The notes under the pieces were generated by a model. The model was not told the origin of the DNA and did no database searches. It saw only the letters and a program-made list of their open reading frames with translations. This document shows positions 39,269 through 48,501 of a stretch of DNA of 64,000 nt, one piece after another; the first letter of the stretch is position 1; every line of letters begins with the position of its first letter. The position numbers and the translations under genes were made by a program. Location of the stretch: the NCBI GenBank assembly GCA_031285905.1, contig JAITVH010000048.1, positions 62,001-126,000 of the forward strand, written 5' to 3'. This stretch comes from Prevotella sp. GTDB taxonomy: Bacteria > Bacteroidota > Bacteroidia > Bacteroidales > Dysgonomonadaceae.

Positions 39269-39434
39269 TATCCGAACATAAAAAAATACCAGACTCTGTA
39301 ATTTATTTCAATCTATTCCATAAAATAGTTTTACCTTTACGTCTGTAATAAAAATCCAATAAATTTTCAATATTTTATATAATATTACGTTTACGTTTAA
39401 GTGGATACTTACAATAAGCGTCAATAACACTAAT

Positions 39435-41753
39435 ATGAAGTTTCTTTTAGTCACATTTTTGTTTTTTATCAGTATTTCAGTTTTTGCCCAAAATAACTAC
39501 ATAATACGGGGTAAGATATTCAATTCAGAAGACAAAGAGTCATTGGTTGGGGTTTCTGTAGGGACAAAGGAGCTACCCCGGACAGGTAGTTTCAGTGATG
39601 ATTCCGGAAAATATAGCCTGTCTCTTCCCCGTGGAGAATATCGGTTGATTTTCAAGATTATCGGGTATAATACCAAAGAAGTAAAGATCAGACTGGATAA
39701 AGATATGGAATTGGATGTGGAACTTGCTCCTGAAGCTATCTCTCTAAGTGCAGTAGAAGTATCAGCTATGCGTAACGACAAAAACGTCAAAGATGTGCAG
39801 TCAGGTGTAGAAAAACTGGAAATAGAAACAGCTAATAAAATTCCTGTACTACTGGGCGAACGCGATATTCTGAAAACGCTCCAACTATTACCCGGTGTGC
39901 AAACGGCAGGAGAAGGGAATACCGGATTTTATGTACGTGGTGGGAGTAATGATCAAAACCTGATATTGCTGGATAATGCAGCAGTGTATAATCCGTCTCA
40001 TCTTTTTGGCTTTTTCTCTACTTTCAATTCCGATGCGGTGGATAACATGACGATATATAAAGGCTCTATGCCGGCAAAATATGGAGGACGCTTATCTTCT
40101 ACACTGGATGTTAACATGCGCGATGGCGACCTGAATGATTTTCATGCAACGGGAGGAATCGGGCTTATTGCTTCACGGCTTACCCTCGAGGGGCCGATAC
40201 AAAAGGAACGCTCTTCTTTCATTGTTTCTGCACGCCGTACTTATGCTGATGCTCTGGCACGGGTAGCAGGGGTTTCGCAAATCAAAGACTCAAAGTTGTA
40301 TTTTTATGATTTAAATGCGAAGTTAAGTTATGTTTTGTCAGATAAGGATAAATTAACCTTGTCAGGTTATTACGGAAAAGATAAATTAGGTCTTGATAAA
40401 GTAGCCACAATGGATTGGGGTAATACAATCGCAAGCCTTAAATGGAATCATATATTCAACTCTAAAAGGTCTTCTGCAACCTCCTTGTCCTATACTGACT
40501 ATACCTATAATGTAAGTGTTGACCTGACAACAGGATTAACGATAGCTTCCCATATCCGCGATTATAATCTGAATCAGGAATTCAGCTTTTATCCTAATGA
40601 GAAGAATTCGATTAGAACGGGCTTTGTTTCTACTTACAGGCAGGTAGTTCCGGGAGAGTTGCAAAGTAAAGACCCAAGTAAGCTTGAAGTTACTCCGTTC
40701 CAGCACCGCTATTCATGGGAGAATGCGCTCTTTGCATCCAATGATATGAAGTTGGGAGACAGGCTGGAGATAAGTTATGGTTTACGTCTTTCGGCATTTA
40801 GTGTATTGGGAGGAAGCGACTTCTATAATTTCGATCCTGTAGACCAATCAATTACAGATACGATTCATACCCGAAGCGGAAAATTTGTAAAGACTTATTT
40901 AAATCTTGAGCCGCGCCTCTCGATGGCATATCAGTTAAATGATGTATCATCCATAAAAGCTGCATATACGCGTACATCTCAACATTTACATTTGCTGTCG
41001 ACCACCAATATGGCCAATCCTACTGACCGTTGGATAGTGAATACAAATTACATTAAGCCGGAAATTGCTAATCAGGTTTCGCTGGGCTATTTTCGTAACT
41101 TCTCCGACAATATGTTCGAATTTAGTGCCGAGATCTATTATAAAAATCTAAAAAATCAGATTGACTTTAAAGATGGTGCTGATGTAGGAGGTAAGGATAT
41201 TATCGAGACCGAATTGCTTTTTGGAAAGGGCAGGGCATATGGAATCGAGCTTTTTTTGAAGAAAAAATATGGCAGGTTTAACGGATGGATAGGTTATACA
41301 TTAGCCAAAAGTGAGAGAATGATCGACGGAATAAATGATGGGAAATGGTATGCCGCCAATCAGGACAGAAGACACGACCTTTCGGTAGTGGGAATATATG
41401 AGCTGAATAAAAAATGGACGCTGTCGGCTACTTGGGTGTTTGCGTCCGGCAGTCCGATGACATTCCCTTCGGGAAAGTATATGGTAGACGGAAACACTAT
41501 TTACTATTACGAAGGGCGCAATCAATATCGAGCCCCTTCTTATCACCGTCTCGACCTGGGGGCAATATGTCAGCTAAAGAAAACCAAACGTTTTTCTTCC
41601 GAACTGGCATTCAGTATTTATAACGCTTACGGACGGAAGAATCCATACATGTATGGTTTCAGGCAAAACAAGTATAATGACAATATATCAGAATCGTACA
41701 TGATTTATCTGTTTAGTGTAATACCGTCCATATCGTGGAACTTTAAGTTTTAG
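39435..41753 (+). CDS. TonB-dependent receptor with CarboxypepD_reg-like N-terminal domain
   Basis: Signal peptide, YIIRGKIFNSEDKESLVGVSVGTKELPRTGSFSDDSGKYSLSLP, plug NTGFYVRGGSNDQNLILLDNAAVYNPSHLFGFFSTF. Confidence 0.92.
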   Translation: MKFLLVTFLFFISISVFAQNNYIIRGKIFNSEDKESLVGVSVGTKELPRTGSFSDDSGKYSLSLPRGEYRLIFKIIGYNTKEVKIRLDKDMELDVELAPEAISLSAVEVSAMRNDKNVKDVQSGVEKLEIETANKIPVLLGERDILKTLQLLPGVQTAGEGNTGFYVRGGSNDQNLILLDNAAVYNPSHLFGFFSTFNSDAVDNMTIYKGSMPAKYGGRLSSTLDVNMRDGDLNDFHATGGIGLIASRLTLEGPIQKERSSFIVSARRTYADALARVAGVSQIKDSKLYFYDLNAKLSYVLSDKDKLTLSGYYGKDKLGLDKVATMDWGNTIASLKWNHIFNSKRSSATSLSYTDYTYNVSVDLTTGLTIASHIRDYNLNQEFSFYPNEKNSIRTGFVSTYRQVVPGELQSKDPSKLEVTPFQHRYSWENALFASNDMKLGDRLEISYGLRLSAFSVLGGSDFYNFDPVDQSITDTIHTRSGKFVKTYLNLEPRLSMAYQLNDVSSIKAAYTRTSQHLHLLSTTNMANPTDRWIVNTNYIKPEIANQVSLGYFRNFSDNMFEFSAEIYYKNLKNQIDFKDGADVGGKDIIETELLFGKGRAYGIELFLKKKYGRFNGWIGYTLAKSERMIDGINDGKWYAANQDRRHDLSVVGIYELNKKWTLSATWVFASGSPMTFPSGKYMVDGNTIYYYEGRNQYRAPSYHRLDLGAICQLKKTKRFSSELAFSIYNAYGRKNPYMYGFRQNKYNDNISESYMIYLFSVIPSISWNFKF

Positions 41754-41761
41754 TAGTAAAG

Positions 41762-42574
41762 ATGAAAAAGTATATATCAGTATTAATCATATTATCTTCT
41801 CTTCTCTTTGTTTCGTGCGAAGAGATAGTCGACGTAGATCTGAATTCGGCTGAGCCTCGTTTGGTAATTGACGCTTCCATAACAGAAGCTATGTCGTGTC
41901 AGGTACGTATTACAATGTCGCAGGCCTTTCAGGATAACAATAGGTATGAAGCTGTCAGGGAAGCCATGGTCATATTAAGAGATGAAGATGGGAATGAAGA
42001 AATCCTTACAGAGGCTGTTTACAATCCCGGACTGTATATGTCCGAGATGATGGGGGTTGTAGGAAAAGAGTATTATCTGACTGTAATAGTAGATGATAAG
42101 GAATATGAAGCCAGTGCAGTTATACCCAATGTTGTTCATATCACCGATGTATTTATATATGATATAAAGGCAGGCGATAAGTCATGGTTTTCACCTTCTA
42201 TCATGTTTGATGATCCGGAATATGAAGATAATTACTATTATACGCTGGTTTATATTAATGGTCGGAAGCTGGACACTTTCTATTTGTATGATGATGAGTT
42301 CAGAAATGGGAAACATGTTCACAAAATATTGTTTTTCAATAAAGAGGATAATCAGGATAATGATCTGGAAACCGGAGATGAGGTAATGATCGAAATGCAG
42401 TCCATAGATAAAGGTATGTACCGGTTTTATGAAACATGGACATCATTTGCCAATGGCGGAGCGGCTAACCCTATATCAAATATCAGTGGGGGGGCCTTAG
42501 GTTGTTTCAAGGCTTATAATACCAGCACGATATATATGGTTGTGAGCGCCGCCTATATTTATTCTGAAGAATAA
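41762..42574 (+). CDS. DUF4249 family lipoprotein
   Basis: Lipobox LFVSCEE, VDVDLNSAEPRLVIDASIT; next to the receptor gene as typical for this family. Confidence 0.8.
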   Translation: MKKYISVLIILSSLLFVSCEEIVDVDLNSAEPRLVIDASITEAMSCQVRITMSQAFQDNNRYEAVREAMVILRDEDGNEEILTEAVYNPGLYMSEMMGVVGKEYYLTVIVDDKEYEASAVIPNVVHITDVFIYDIKAGDKSWFSPSIMFDDPEYEDNYYYTLVYINGRKLDTFYLYDDEFRNGKHVHKILFFNKEDNQDNDLETGDEVMIEMQSIDKGMYRFYETWTSFANGGAANPISNISGGALGCFKAYNTSTIYMVVSAAYIYSEE

Positions 42575-42612
42575 TGACTATCTTTGTATGCTAACAAATA
42601 AGTCTTTATTCT

Positions 42613-42834
42613 ATGTTTAAGTTTTTAGCATTATTATTTTTAGTGGCTTTATTCGGGTTTTTACTGATCGGGGTACTGTTCGGGCGAGCAATACGTTTCT
42701 TTAATCCGAACAGTGATAAGAATAGAGGCAACCGACAATCAGGTAATAATAAAGCAACTAAAAAATCTCCAAAGAAGTTCTCTGAAAACGAAGGAGAATA
42801 TGTTAACTACGAAGAGATAAATGATGATAAATAA
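42613..42834 (+). CDS. DUF4834 family small membrane protein
   Basis: MFKFLALLFLVALFGFLLIGVLFGRAIRFF then KKSPKKFSENEGEYVNYEEI. Confidence 0.65.
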   Translation: MFKFLALLFLVALFGFLLIGVLFGRAIRFFNPNSDKNRGNRQSGNNKATKKSPKKFSENEGEYVNYEEINDDK

Positions 42835-43208
42835 GTTCTATTCGTTTTTATCTCTTATTTGTATTGTACTTTAACGGTTCATCACAGAGCCTAAATCTAC
42901 CTATCTAAAACATCGATTTCCACACACACCCTGTCTGTTATATATAATAATTCTATATAACAAGAAAAATACGATCTTTTGATAAATGTAATTTGCTGTA
43001 TATCAATATATCTGTATTGATATCAATATGCATGTGCTAACATAATCTCCCCATTTTCTCATTTTTTTTCCAAAAATCCCAATTTTTTCTTTTCGAAATT
43101 ATCTATAGGTATCGATATCGCTTTTGTCAAGTTGCAGGACAAAAGATAATAGCACGTGCATATGAAGTCTGCAACATTTAACCAATTTATTTATTATTTT
43201 ATAACATT

Positions 43209-44483
43209 ATGAAAAGAACAAACAACTTAAAGCTACGCAACATTTCCCTTGAGTCTTTGAAGGGGAACACATGGATGGCATTAAGTAGTCAGTCGGGATG
43301 CGGCTCCTCTCCCTTCGGAGAGTGTCATTGTTCGGGCACCGAAACCTGCGATGTATGTATGCGTAGCGATGTAGAGACACCTCCGGAAGTATGGGGATCA
43401 GGCCGTGGGTCTGGTTCGACTTCAGGTTCAGCCTATTACCAGATATGTAACAAGTGTGGAGCCCTGCTGAATGCTGACGGAAAGTGCCCGAAGGGATGTA
43501 ACAGTGATTCCGGTTCGGGTGGTAATACATCCGGTTCAGGCGGACGCAAATGTCCGGTTTGTCAATCCCAAATGATTGAAATCCCTTATACAGGGATTGC
43601 CTTTTGCCCGGTATGTTCATGGATGGCCTATGGGTCAGGTAGCGGATCAGGCAATCCGGATAACGGATGGACCTCAGGCGGCGGTGAAGGCAATAACGAG
43701 GAAAAAGAACCGGAAAAACGCCACGATTGCTCCTCATCAGCCACAGCAAACGCCGATAGGGTACAGTATGTAATAGACCGCAATACGGACAAATTCGGTT
43801 TTAGGGCGGATATTGATCCGGATGTACATAGTAAGCTATTGATGATGAAGGCTCAGGCTGGCTTGTCACTAAATGAGTATTCATATATTATCGATTATCG
43901 TACAGTTGTCAGTGCCACTGCGAAGTATATATCATCAGAAGATGGTATTCAGGAAGGTTCTAATAATAAAGTAAATATAAATCCTGGGCCGCAAGCAAAC
44001 ACTCTAGTACATACCCATCCGCAGGGACAAAATCCGGCTCCATCTCCCCGGGATATTACATCCTTCTTTAATGAGAAAAATAGTACGGCTAAGGGATTAA
44101 CCTCAAGTGTTATTTTTGCTCATAACGGATCGGAATATGTGATAACCGTAGATGATCAGGAAGCGGTGGATTCGTTCTTGGAAAAACTGAAAAATCCGGA
44201 TTTTTCCGCGAATTTTATCATTCCTGAAGATCAAACATCTAACGGCTTTGTTCCCGGTTCTACATGGGAACAAGACTATCAGGAAGTTTATAACAAGCTA
44301 TGGAAAGGCAAAGGAGGTGAATACTCTGATGAGGATGCACAGGCGTATGCTTTGGCTTATCTGATGGATAAGCACGATACGGGTATAAAAATTTATAAAA
44401 GAAAAGATCATTACGCTGACTTTAAAGAGCTAAATACAGCGAGAAGTGATAATAATAAATATACCCCACGTATTTGCCCTTAA
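43209..44483 (+). CDS. Cys-rich Gly/Ser-linker protein with JAMM-like C-terminal domain and RiPP-like leader (candidate effector)
   Basis: MKRTNNLKLRNISLESLKGNTW leader-like start; CxxC pairs (CNKCGALLNADGKCPKGC, CPVCQSQ..FCPVCSWM); LVHTHPQGQNPAPSPRD. Confidence 0.6.
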   Translation: MKRTNNLKLRNISLESLKGNTWMALSSQSGCGSSPFGECHCSGTETCDVCMRSDVETPPEVWGSGRGSGSTSGSAYYQICNKCGALLNADGKCPKGCNSDSGSGGNTSGSGGRKCPVCQSQMIEIPYTGIAFCPVCSWMAYGSGSGSGNPDNGWTSGGGEGNNEEKEPEKRHDCSSSATANADRVQYVIDRNTDKFGFRADIDPDVHSKLLMMKAQAGLSLNEYSYIIDYRTVVSATAKYISSEDGIQEGSNNKVNINPGPQANTLVHTHPQGQNPAPSPRDITSFFNEKNSTAKGLTSSVIFAHNGSEYVITVDDQEAVDSFLEKLKNPDFSANFIIPEDQTSNGFVPGSTWEQDYQEVYNKLWKGKGGEYSDEDAQAYALAYLMDKHDTGIKIYKRKDHYADFKELNTARSDNNKYTPRICP

Positions 44484-44506
44484 ATTTAGATTCTTTTACT
44501 TTTTAT

Positions 44507-44537
44507 TAAAACTGCGGAGAAATCTTCGCAGTTTTTT
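44507..44537 (+). terminator. Intrinsic terminator, copy 1
   Basis: aaaactgcggagaaatcttcgcagtttttt. Confidence 0.8.
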
Positions 44538-44573
44538 ATATATTTACAATGAAAATGTTAAAAATATATTCTG

Positions 44574-45170
44574 ATGAAAAAAACAATAGCTTTTTCAATG
44601 TTACTTATTATAAGTATCTCTTTGTTTGCTCAAAGCGATTATTCTCTTCAATACAAAAAAGATTCTACCTTGTTATATAAACCTTATGAGGAGTTTAAAG
44701 GAGATACTGTAAAGCATTTGGAATACTGGAGTGATACAATCGCTTATTTAAGCTATAATTTTATTAAACGTATATCAGAAGCCTATACTGGTATGACAGT
44801 ACAGGAATTTGTAGATATGTTACCTTTTCCAATTGTTAAGATAAAAGGGTCAAGGTGTTTGTATTATTCTATAAATTCTTTATGTAAGGAACTTAGGTTA
44901 TATGTTGTCAGTGAATATCCAGCTGACCCTATTGACGGAAAATGTGCTCATTTGTTTATTGTTGTAGGTATAGATACTGAAGTAAAAAAAAGAGATAGAG
45001 ATAAAGAAGTGAGTAGTCATGAATCTGATATTTTTTTAAGTGATATAGAAAAAAATACGGCTGTTACATATGCCTTTATTTACAATGAAAATATGGAAGA
45101 CTATAAGCGTTTAATGGGTGTCAGGCAGCTATATGCTAAGAAAAAAAAGGAAGAGGCTGCGAAAGAGTAA
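44574..45170 (+). CDS. Secreted small protein, candidate immunity/partner protein A1
   Basis: Signal peptide; DSTLLYKPYEEFKGDTVKHLEYWSDTIAYLSYNFIKR shared with 46249 and 46869 ORFs. Confidence 0.6.
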   Translation: MKKTIAFSMLLIISISLFAQSDYSLQYKKDSTLLYKPYEEFKGDTVKHLEYWSDTIAYLSYNFIKRISEAYTGMTVQEFVDMLPFPIVKIKGSRCLYYSINSLCKELRLYVVSEYPADPIDGKCAHLFIVVGIDTEVKKRDRDKEVSSHESDIFLSDIEKNTAVTYAFIYNENMEDYKRLMGVRQLYAKKKKEEAAKE

Positions 45171-45181
45171 AAAGTTTTACT

Positions 45182-45757
45182 ATGAAAAAAACAGCTATTC
45201 TTTTAATATTATCTATAGCATCCATATTTAGCATGCAAATTTACTCACAAGAAGTTAATTTACCATATCGACCATTTGAATCATTTGATGGGGATACTAT
45301 CGCTTTTTTGGAATATAATTTTATAGACAGAGGAGAAACTGCATATCAAGGTATAACTATAGAAAAACTGCTAGATTGTTATATGGTATTGGATTGTAAT
45401 CCCATTTTTATAGGAGGGAGTTTGATTACAGGTGGTGGAGAGCCCGCTCGATTGACTGGTTTGAATATTTTTCCCAAATATGAAGAAATACCTCTTCCTT
45501 ATAGTGTGGATATTGAAAAAAAAGAATTTAAATTAGATATACCTATTCCTGATCGGAAAAGAAGAGGAAGCAAGGCTTATCTTGAAGTTGGAGTATATCC
45601 CTATCTGATATCTCGTGATATATCTAAAAAAAAATCAGAAAAACAAGAACTTTTCAAAAAACAAACGATTTCGAAAGTACGATTAAAAGGCTGGTTGATA
45701 GAAGAAAGAATAGCTCAAAGAAAGTTACAACAAAAGAAAGAAAGGGAGGAAAAATAG
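45182..45757 (+). CDS. Secreted small protein, divergent paralog B
   Basis: Signal peptide; LPYRPFESFDGDTIAFLEYNFIDRGETAYQGITIEKLLD aligns to A1-A3 with an internal gap. Confidence 0.55.
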   Translation: MKKTAILLILSIASIFSMQIYSQEVNLPYRPFESFDGDTIAFLEYNFIDRGETAYQGITIEKLLDCYMVLDCNPIFIGGSLITGGGEPARLTGLNIFPKYEEIPLPYSVDIEKKEFKLDIPIPDRKRRGSKAYLEVGVYPYLISRDISKKKSEKQELFKKQTISKVRLKGWLIEERIAQRKLQQKKEREEK

Positions 45758-46157
45758 TACAGCTAAAGGACTAACTTCAAGTGTTATTTTTGCCCATAAT
45801 GGGTCGGAATATGTGATAACCGTAGATGATCAGGAAGCAGTGGATACGTTCTTGGAAAAACTGAAAGAACCGGACTTTTCCGCGAATTTTATCATCCCGG
45901 ACACTCAGACCTCCAATGGTTTTGTTCCCGGTTCTGTATGGGAACAAGACTATCAGGAAGTATATAATAAGCTATGGAAAGGCAAAGGAGGTGAATACTC
46001 CGATGAGGATGCGCAGGCTTATGCTTTAGCTTATCTGATGGATAAGCACGATACGGGTATAAAGATCTATAAAAGAAAAGATCATTACGCTGACTTTAAA
46101 GAACTAAACACAGCGAGAAGTGATAATAATAAATATACCCCACGTATTTGCCCTTAA
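45748..46157 (+). pseudogene. Orphan duplicate of the 3' end of the 43209 gene
   Basis: NSTAKGLTSSVIFAHNGSEYVITVDDQEAVD...NNKYTPRICP almost identical to residues at the end of 43209; begins inside the 3' end of the upstream ORF. ORF track calls 45813-46157. Confidence 0.8.
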
Positions 46158-46182
46158 ATTTAGATTTTTTCACTTTTTATTG

Positions 46183-46211
46183 AAACTGCGGAGATTTCTC
46201 CGCAGTTTTTT
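46183..46211 (+). terminator. Intrinsic terminator, copy 2 (duplicated)
   Basis: aaactgcggagatttctccgcagtttttt. Confidence 0.8.
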
Positions 46212-46248
46212 ATATATTTACAATGTAAATGTTAAAAATAATATTATT

Positions 46249-46857
46249 ATGAAGATATATTTAATTCCCATATTTTTATTGTTTATTCATTTGACAATGT
46301 ATGCTCAACTGGATTATTCTGTTGAGCGAGAGAAAAAAGAATTTCTAAAAGACTCTACCTTATTATATAAACCTTTTGAAAAGTTCAAAGGAGATACCGT
46401 AAAGCATTTGGAATACTGGAATGATACGATAGCCTATTTAAGCTATAACTTTATTAAGCGTATGCCGGAAACTTATGCCGGTATGACAGTAGAAGAATTT
46501 ATAGATATGTTATCGTTACCTGTTGAAATAGATGAGGGAGCGTATGCAATTGGCTCATCAGGAGATATTCAATATTGTGGATATTATACTCTCAAATTAT
46601 ATATTGTTAATGAGAAACAAAAGAATCTGATAGACAATAAACAGGCTCTACTGTATATATCAGTTGGGATAACCCCTCATATTTCTAGAGAAAGATTAAA
46701 GAGAACGAAATCCAGCAATACCTTGAAAGATTCGGTAAAAGACTACACAATCAGATATGCAATCATTTATAAAGACTTTATGGACGATTACCAACGTTTG
46801 ATGGGTATCAGGCAGCTATATGCTAAGAAAAGAAAGGGAGAAGCCGCGAAGGAGTAA
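46249..46857 (+). CDS. Secreted small protein, candidate immunity/partner protein A2
   Basis: MKIYLIPIFLLFIHLTMYAQ signal; DSTLLYKPFEKFKGDTVKHLEYWNDTIAYLSYNFIKRMPE. Start revised from 46120. Confidence 0.6.
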   Translation: MKIYLIPIFLLFIHLTMYAQLDYSVEREKKEFLKDSTLLYKPFEKFKGDTVKHLEYWNDTIAYLSYNFIKRMPETYAGMTVEEFIDMLSLPVEIDEGAYAIGSSGDIQYCGYYTLKLYIVNEKQKNLIDNKQALLYISVGITPHISRERLKRTKSSNTLKDSVKDYTIRYAIIYKDFMDDYQRLMGIRQLYAKKRKGEAAKE

Positions 46858-46868
46858 AAGATTTTGCT

Positions 46869-47450
46869 ATGAAAAAAACAATAGCTTTATCAATATTACT
46901 TATCATAAGTCTTTCTATGTTTAGTCAAGATGATGTATATCTTGCATATGAAAAAAAAAAGGTTCATAAGGATTCTACCTTATTATATAGATCTTTTGAA
47001 GAGTTCAAAGGAGATACCGTAAAGCATTTGGAATACTGGAGCGATACGATAGCCTATCTGGACTATAACTTTATTAAGCGCATACCTGAAGCCTATGCTG
47101 GTATGACAGTGCGTGAATTTATGAATATGTTACCGTTTCCTGTTGTTAGAATAGATAGGGCAAGGTATGGAGGTTTTCGTAGTCTTGAATTTTTTATTAT
47201 AAATGAATTAAAGAATAATTCAATTGACCATAAGCAAGCTCAACTATTTATTACAGTAGGATTAGATTCTCAGATTTCAAGAGAAAAACTTATAGAGATA
47301 ATTTCCAATGAGACCACAAGAGAGGAGATAAAAAACTATACGATCAGATCTGCAATTATCTATAAAGAATTTATGTGGGATTATCAACGCTTGATGGGTA
47401 TCAGACAGATATATGCTAAGAAAAGGAAGGAAGAGGCCAGGAAAGAGTAA
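46869..47450 (+). CDS. Secreted small protein, candidate immunity/partner protein A3
   Basis: Signal peptide; DSTLLYRSFEEFKGDTVKHLEYWSDTIAYLDYNFIKRIPE; same C-terminal DYQRLMGIRQ. Confidence 0.6.
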   Translation: MKKTIALSILLIISLSMFSQDDVYLAYEKKKVHKDSTLLYRSFEEFKGDTVKHLEYWSDTIAYLDYNFIKRIPEAYAGMTVREFMNMLPFPVVRIDRARYGGFRSLEFFIINELKNNSIDHKQAQLFITVGLDSQISREKLIEIISNETTREEIKNYTIRSAIIYKEFMWDYQRLMGIRQIYAKKRKEEARKE

Positions 47451-47458
47451 AAGCTTTG

Positions 47459-48400
47459 TTATTCCTCAAAGTTTATCTTTTCATCCACTATATATTCAGG
47501 CCTGTTTTTCACTTCATCAAAAAGGACTCCTATATATTGTCCCAATACCCCGATGGTGAGTAACTGAACCCCGCCGAAAAAGATAATGATAATAACAGTC
47601 GATGCCCAACCAGTGACTGCATCTGAAAAACCAAATAAGTAACTCAGCCATACCCATAAGCCATATACTATTCCTATCACAAAGGCAGCAGTACCTAAAC
47701 TGACAGACAGCATTAACGGTTTCTTTGAAAAATATAGCATCGCCCGTTTTGCAAAAGAGAGCATTTTTTTCAGTGGATACTTTGTCTCGCCTGCGAATCT
47801 GGCATCCCTGCTGTAATAAAAAGGTACCTGCTTAAATCCGATCCAGGTTATGAGTCCCCGTATGTATTTTCCTTTTTCTTTTAAGCTATTAAAGGCTGTA
47901 ATAGCTTTCCTGTCTATTAATCTGAAATCGCCTGTATCTCTTGGAAACTCGACCTCAGACAGATTGTTCATTGTCTTATAAAAAAGCTTTGCAGTTAGTT
48001 TCTTGAAAAAAGTTTCCCCTTTTCTTTCTTTCCGGATACAATAAACGACACTTGCTTCTTCTTTTTTTAGCGTCTCTATCATATCAGGAATTAATTCAGG
48101 AGGATCTTGCAGGTCAGCATCTATTATGACAGCATAATCACTATCACAATTATTTATACCGGCAGTGACAGCAGGCTGGTGCCCAAAGTTGCGGGAAAAG
48201 TGGATGACCTTTACCTTTGGATCCTGCGCAGCAATAAAGGAAAGCATGTATTTAGTGTCATCTTTGCTTCCATCATTTATAAAAATGATACTGGAATCAA
48301 TTCCTTTTAGGGAAAGAAAAACGTCCTTTGTGCGTTTATAGAACTCCTGAATAACCGCCTCTTCGTTATAGCATGGAACAATAACAGAAAGTGTTTGCAT
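47459..48400 (-). CDS. GT2 family glycosyltransferase
   Basis: LSVIVPCYNEEAVIQEFYKR, DADLQDPPELIPDMIE, C-terminal TMs. Confidence 0.9.
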   Translation of the reverse strand: MQTLSVIVPCYNEEAVIQEFYKRTKDVFLSLKGIDSSIIFINDGSKDDTKYMLSFIAAQDPKVKVIHFSRNFGHQPAVTAGINNCDSDYAVIIDADLQDPPELIPDMIETLKKEEASVVYCIRKERKGETFFKKLTAKLFYKTMNNLSEVEFPRDTGDFRLIDRKAITAFNSLKEKGKYIRGLITWIGFKQVPFYYSRDARFAGETKYPLKKMLSFAKRAMLYFSKKPLMLSVSLGTAAFVIGIVYGLWVWLSYLFGFSDAVTGWASTVIIIIFFGGVQLLTIGVLGQYIGVLFDEVKNRPEYIVDEKINFEE

Positions 48401-48501
48401 AAATGTGATCGATATGGCTTAAATAATAAGGTATTTCCTTTTGATCAAAAGTATAAAAAATATCTGACAAATGAACCGGTTAGCTAGTGAAAGAATAAGT
48501 T

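Noticed and set aside
43390-43660. Repeated ggttcaggt/ggatcaggc units considered as a CRISPR or minisatellite
   Set aside because: Irregular spacing and in-frame Gly/Ser codons; best explained as protein linkers.
45748-46157. Orphan effector tail as an active second toxin
   Set aside because: Lacks the leader, Cys-rich region and HTHP...SPRD motif; starts inside the preceding gene; better explained as a duplication scar.
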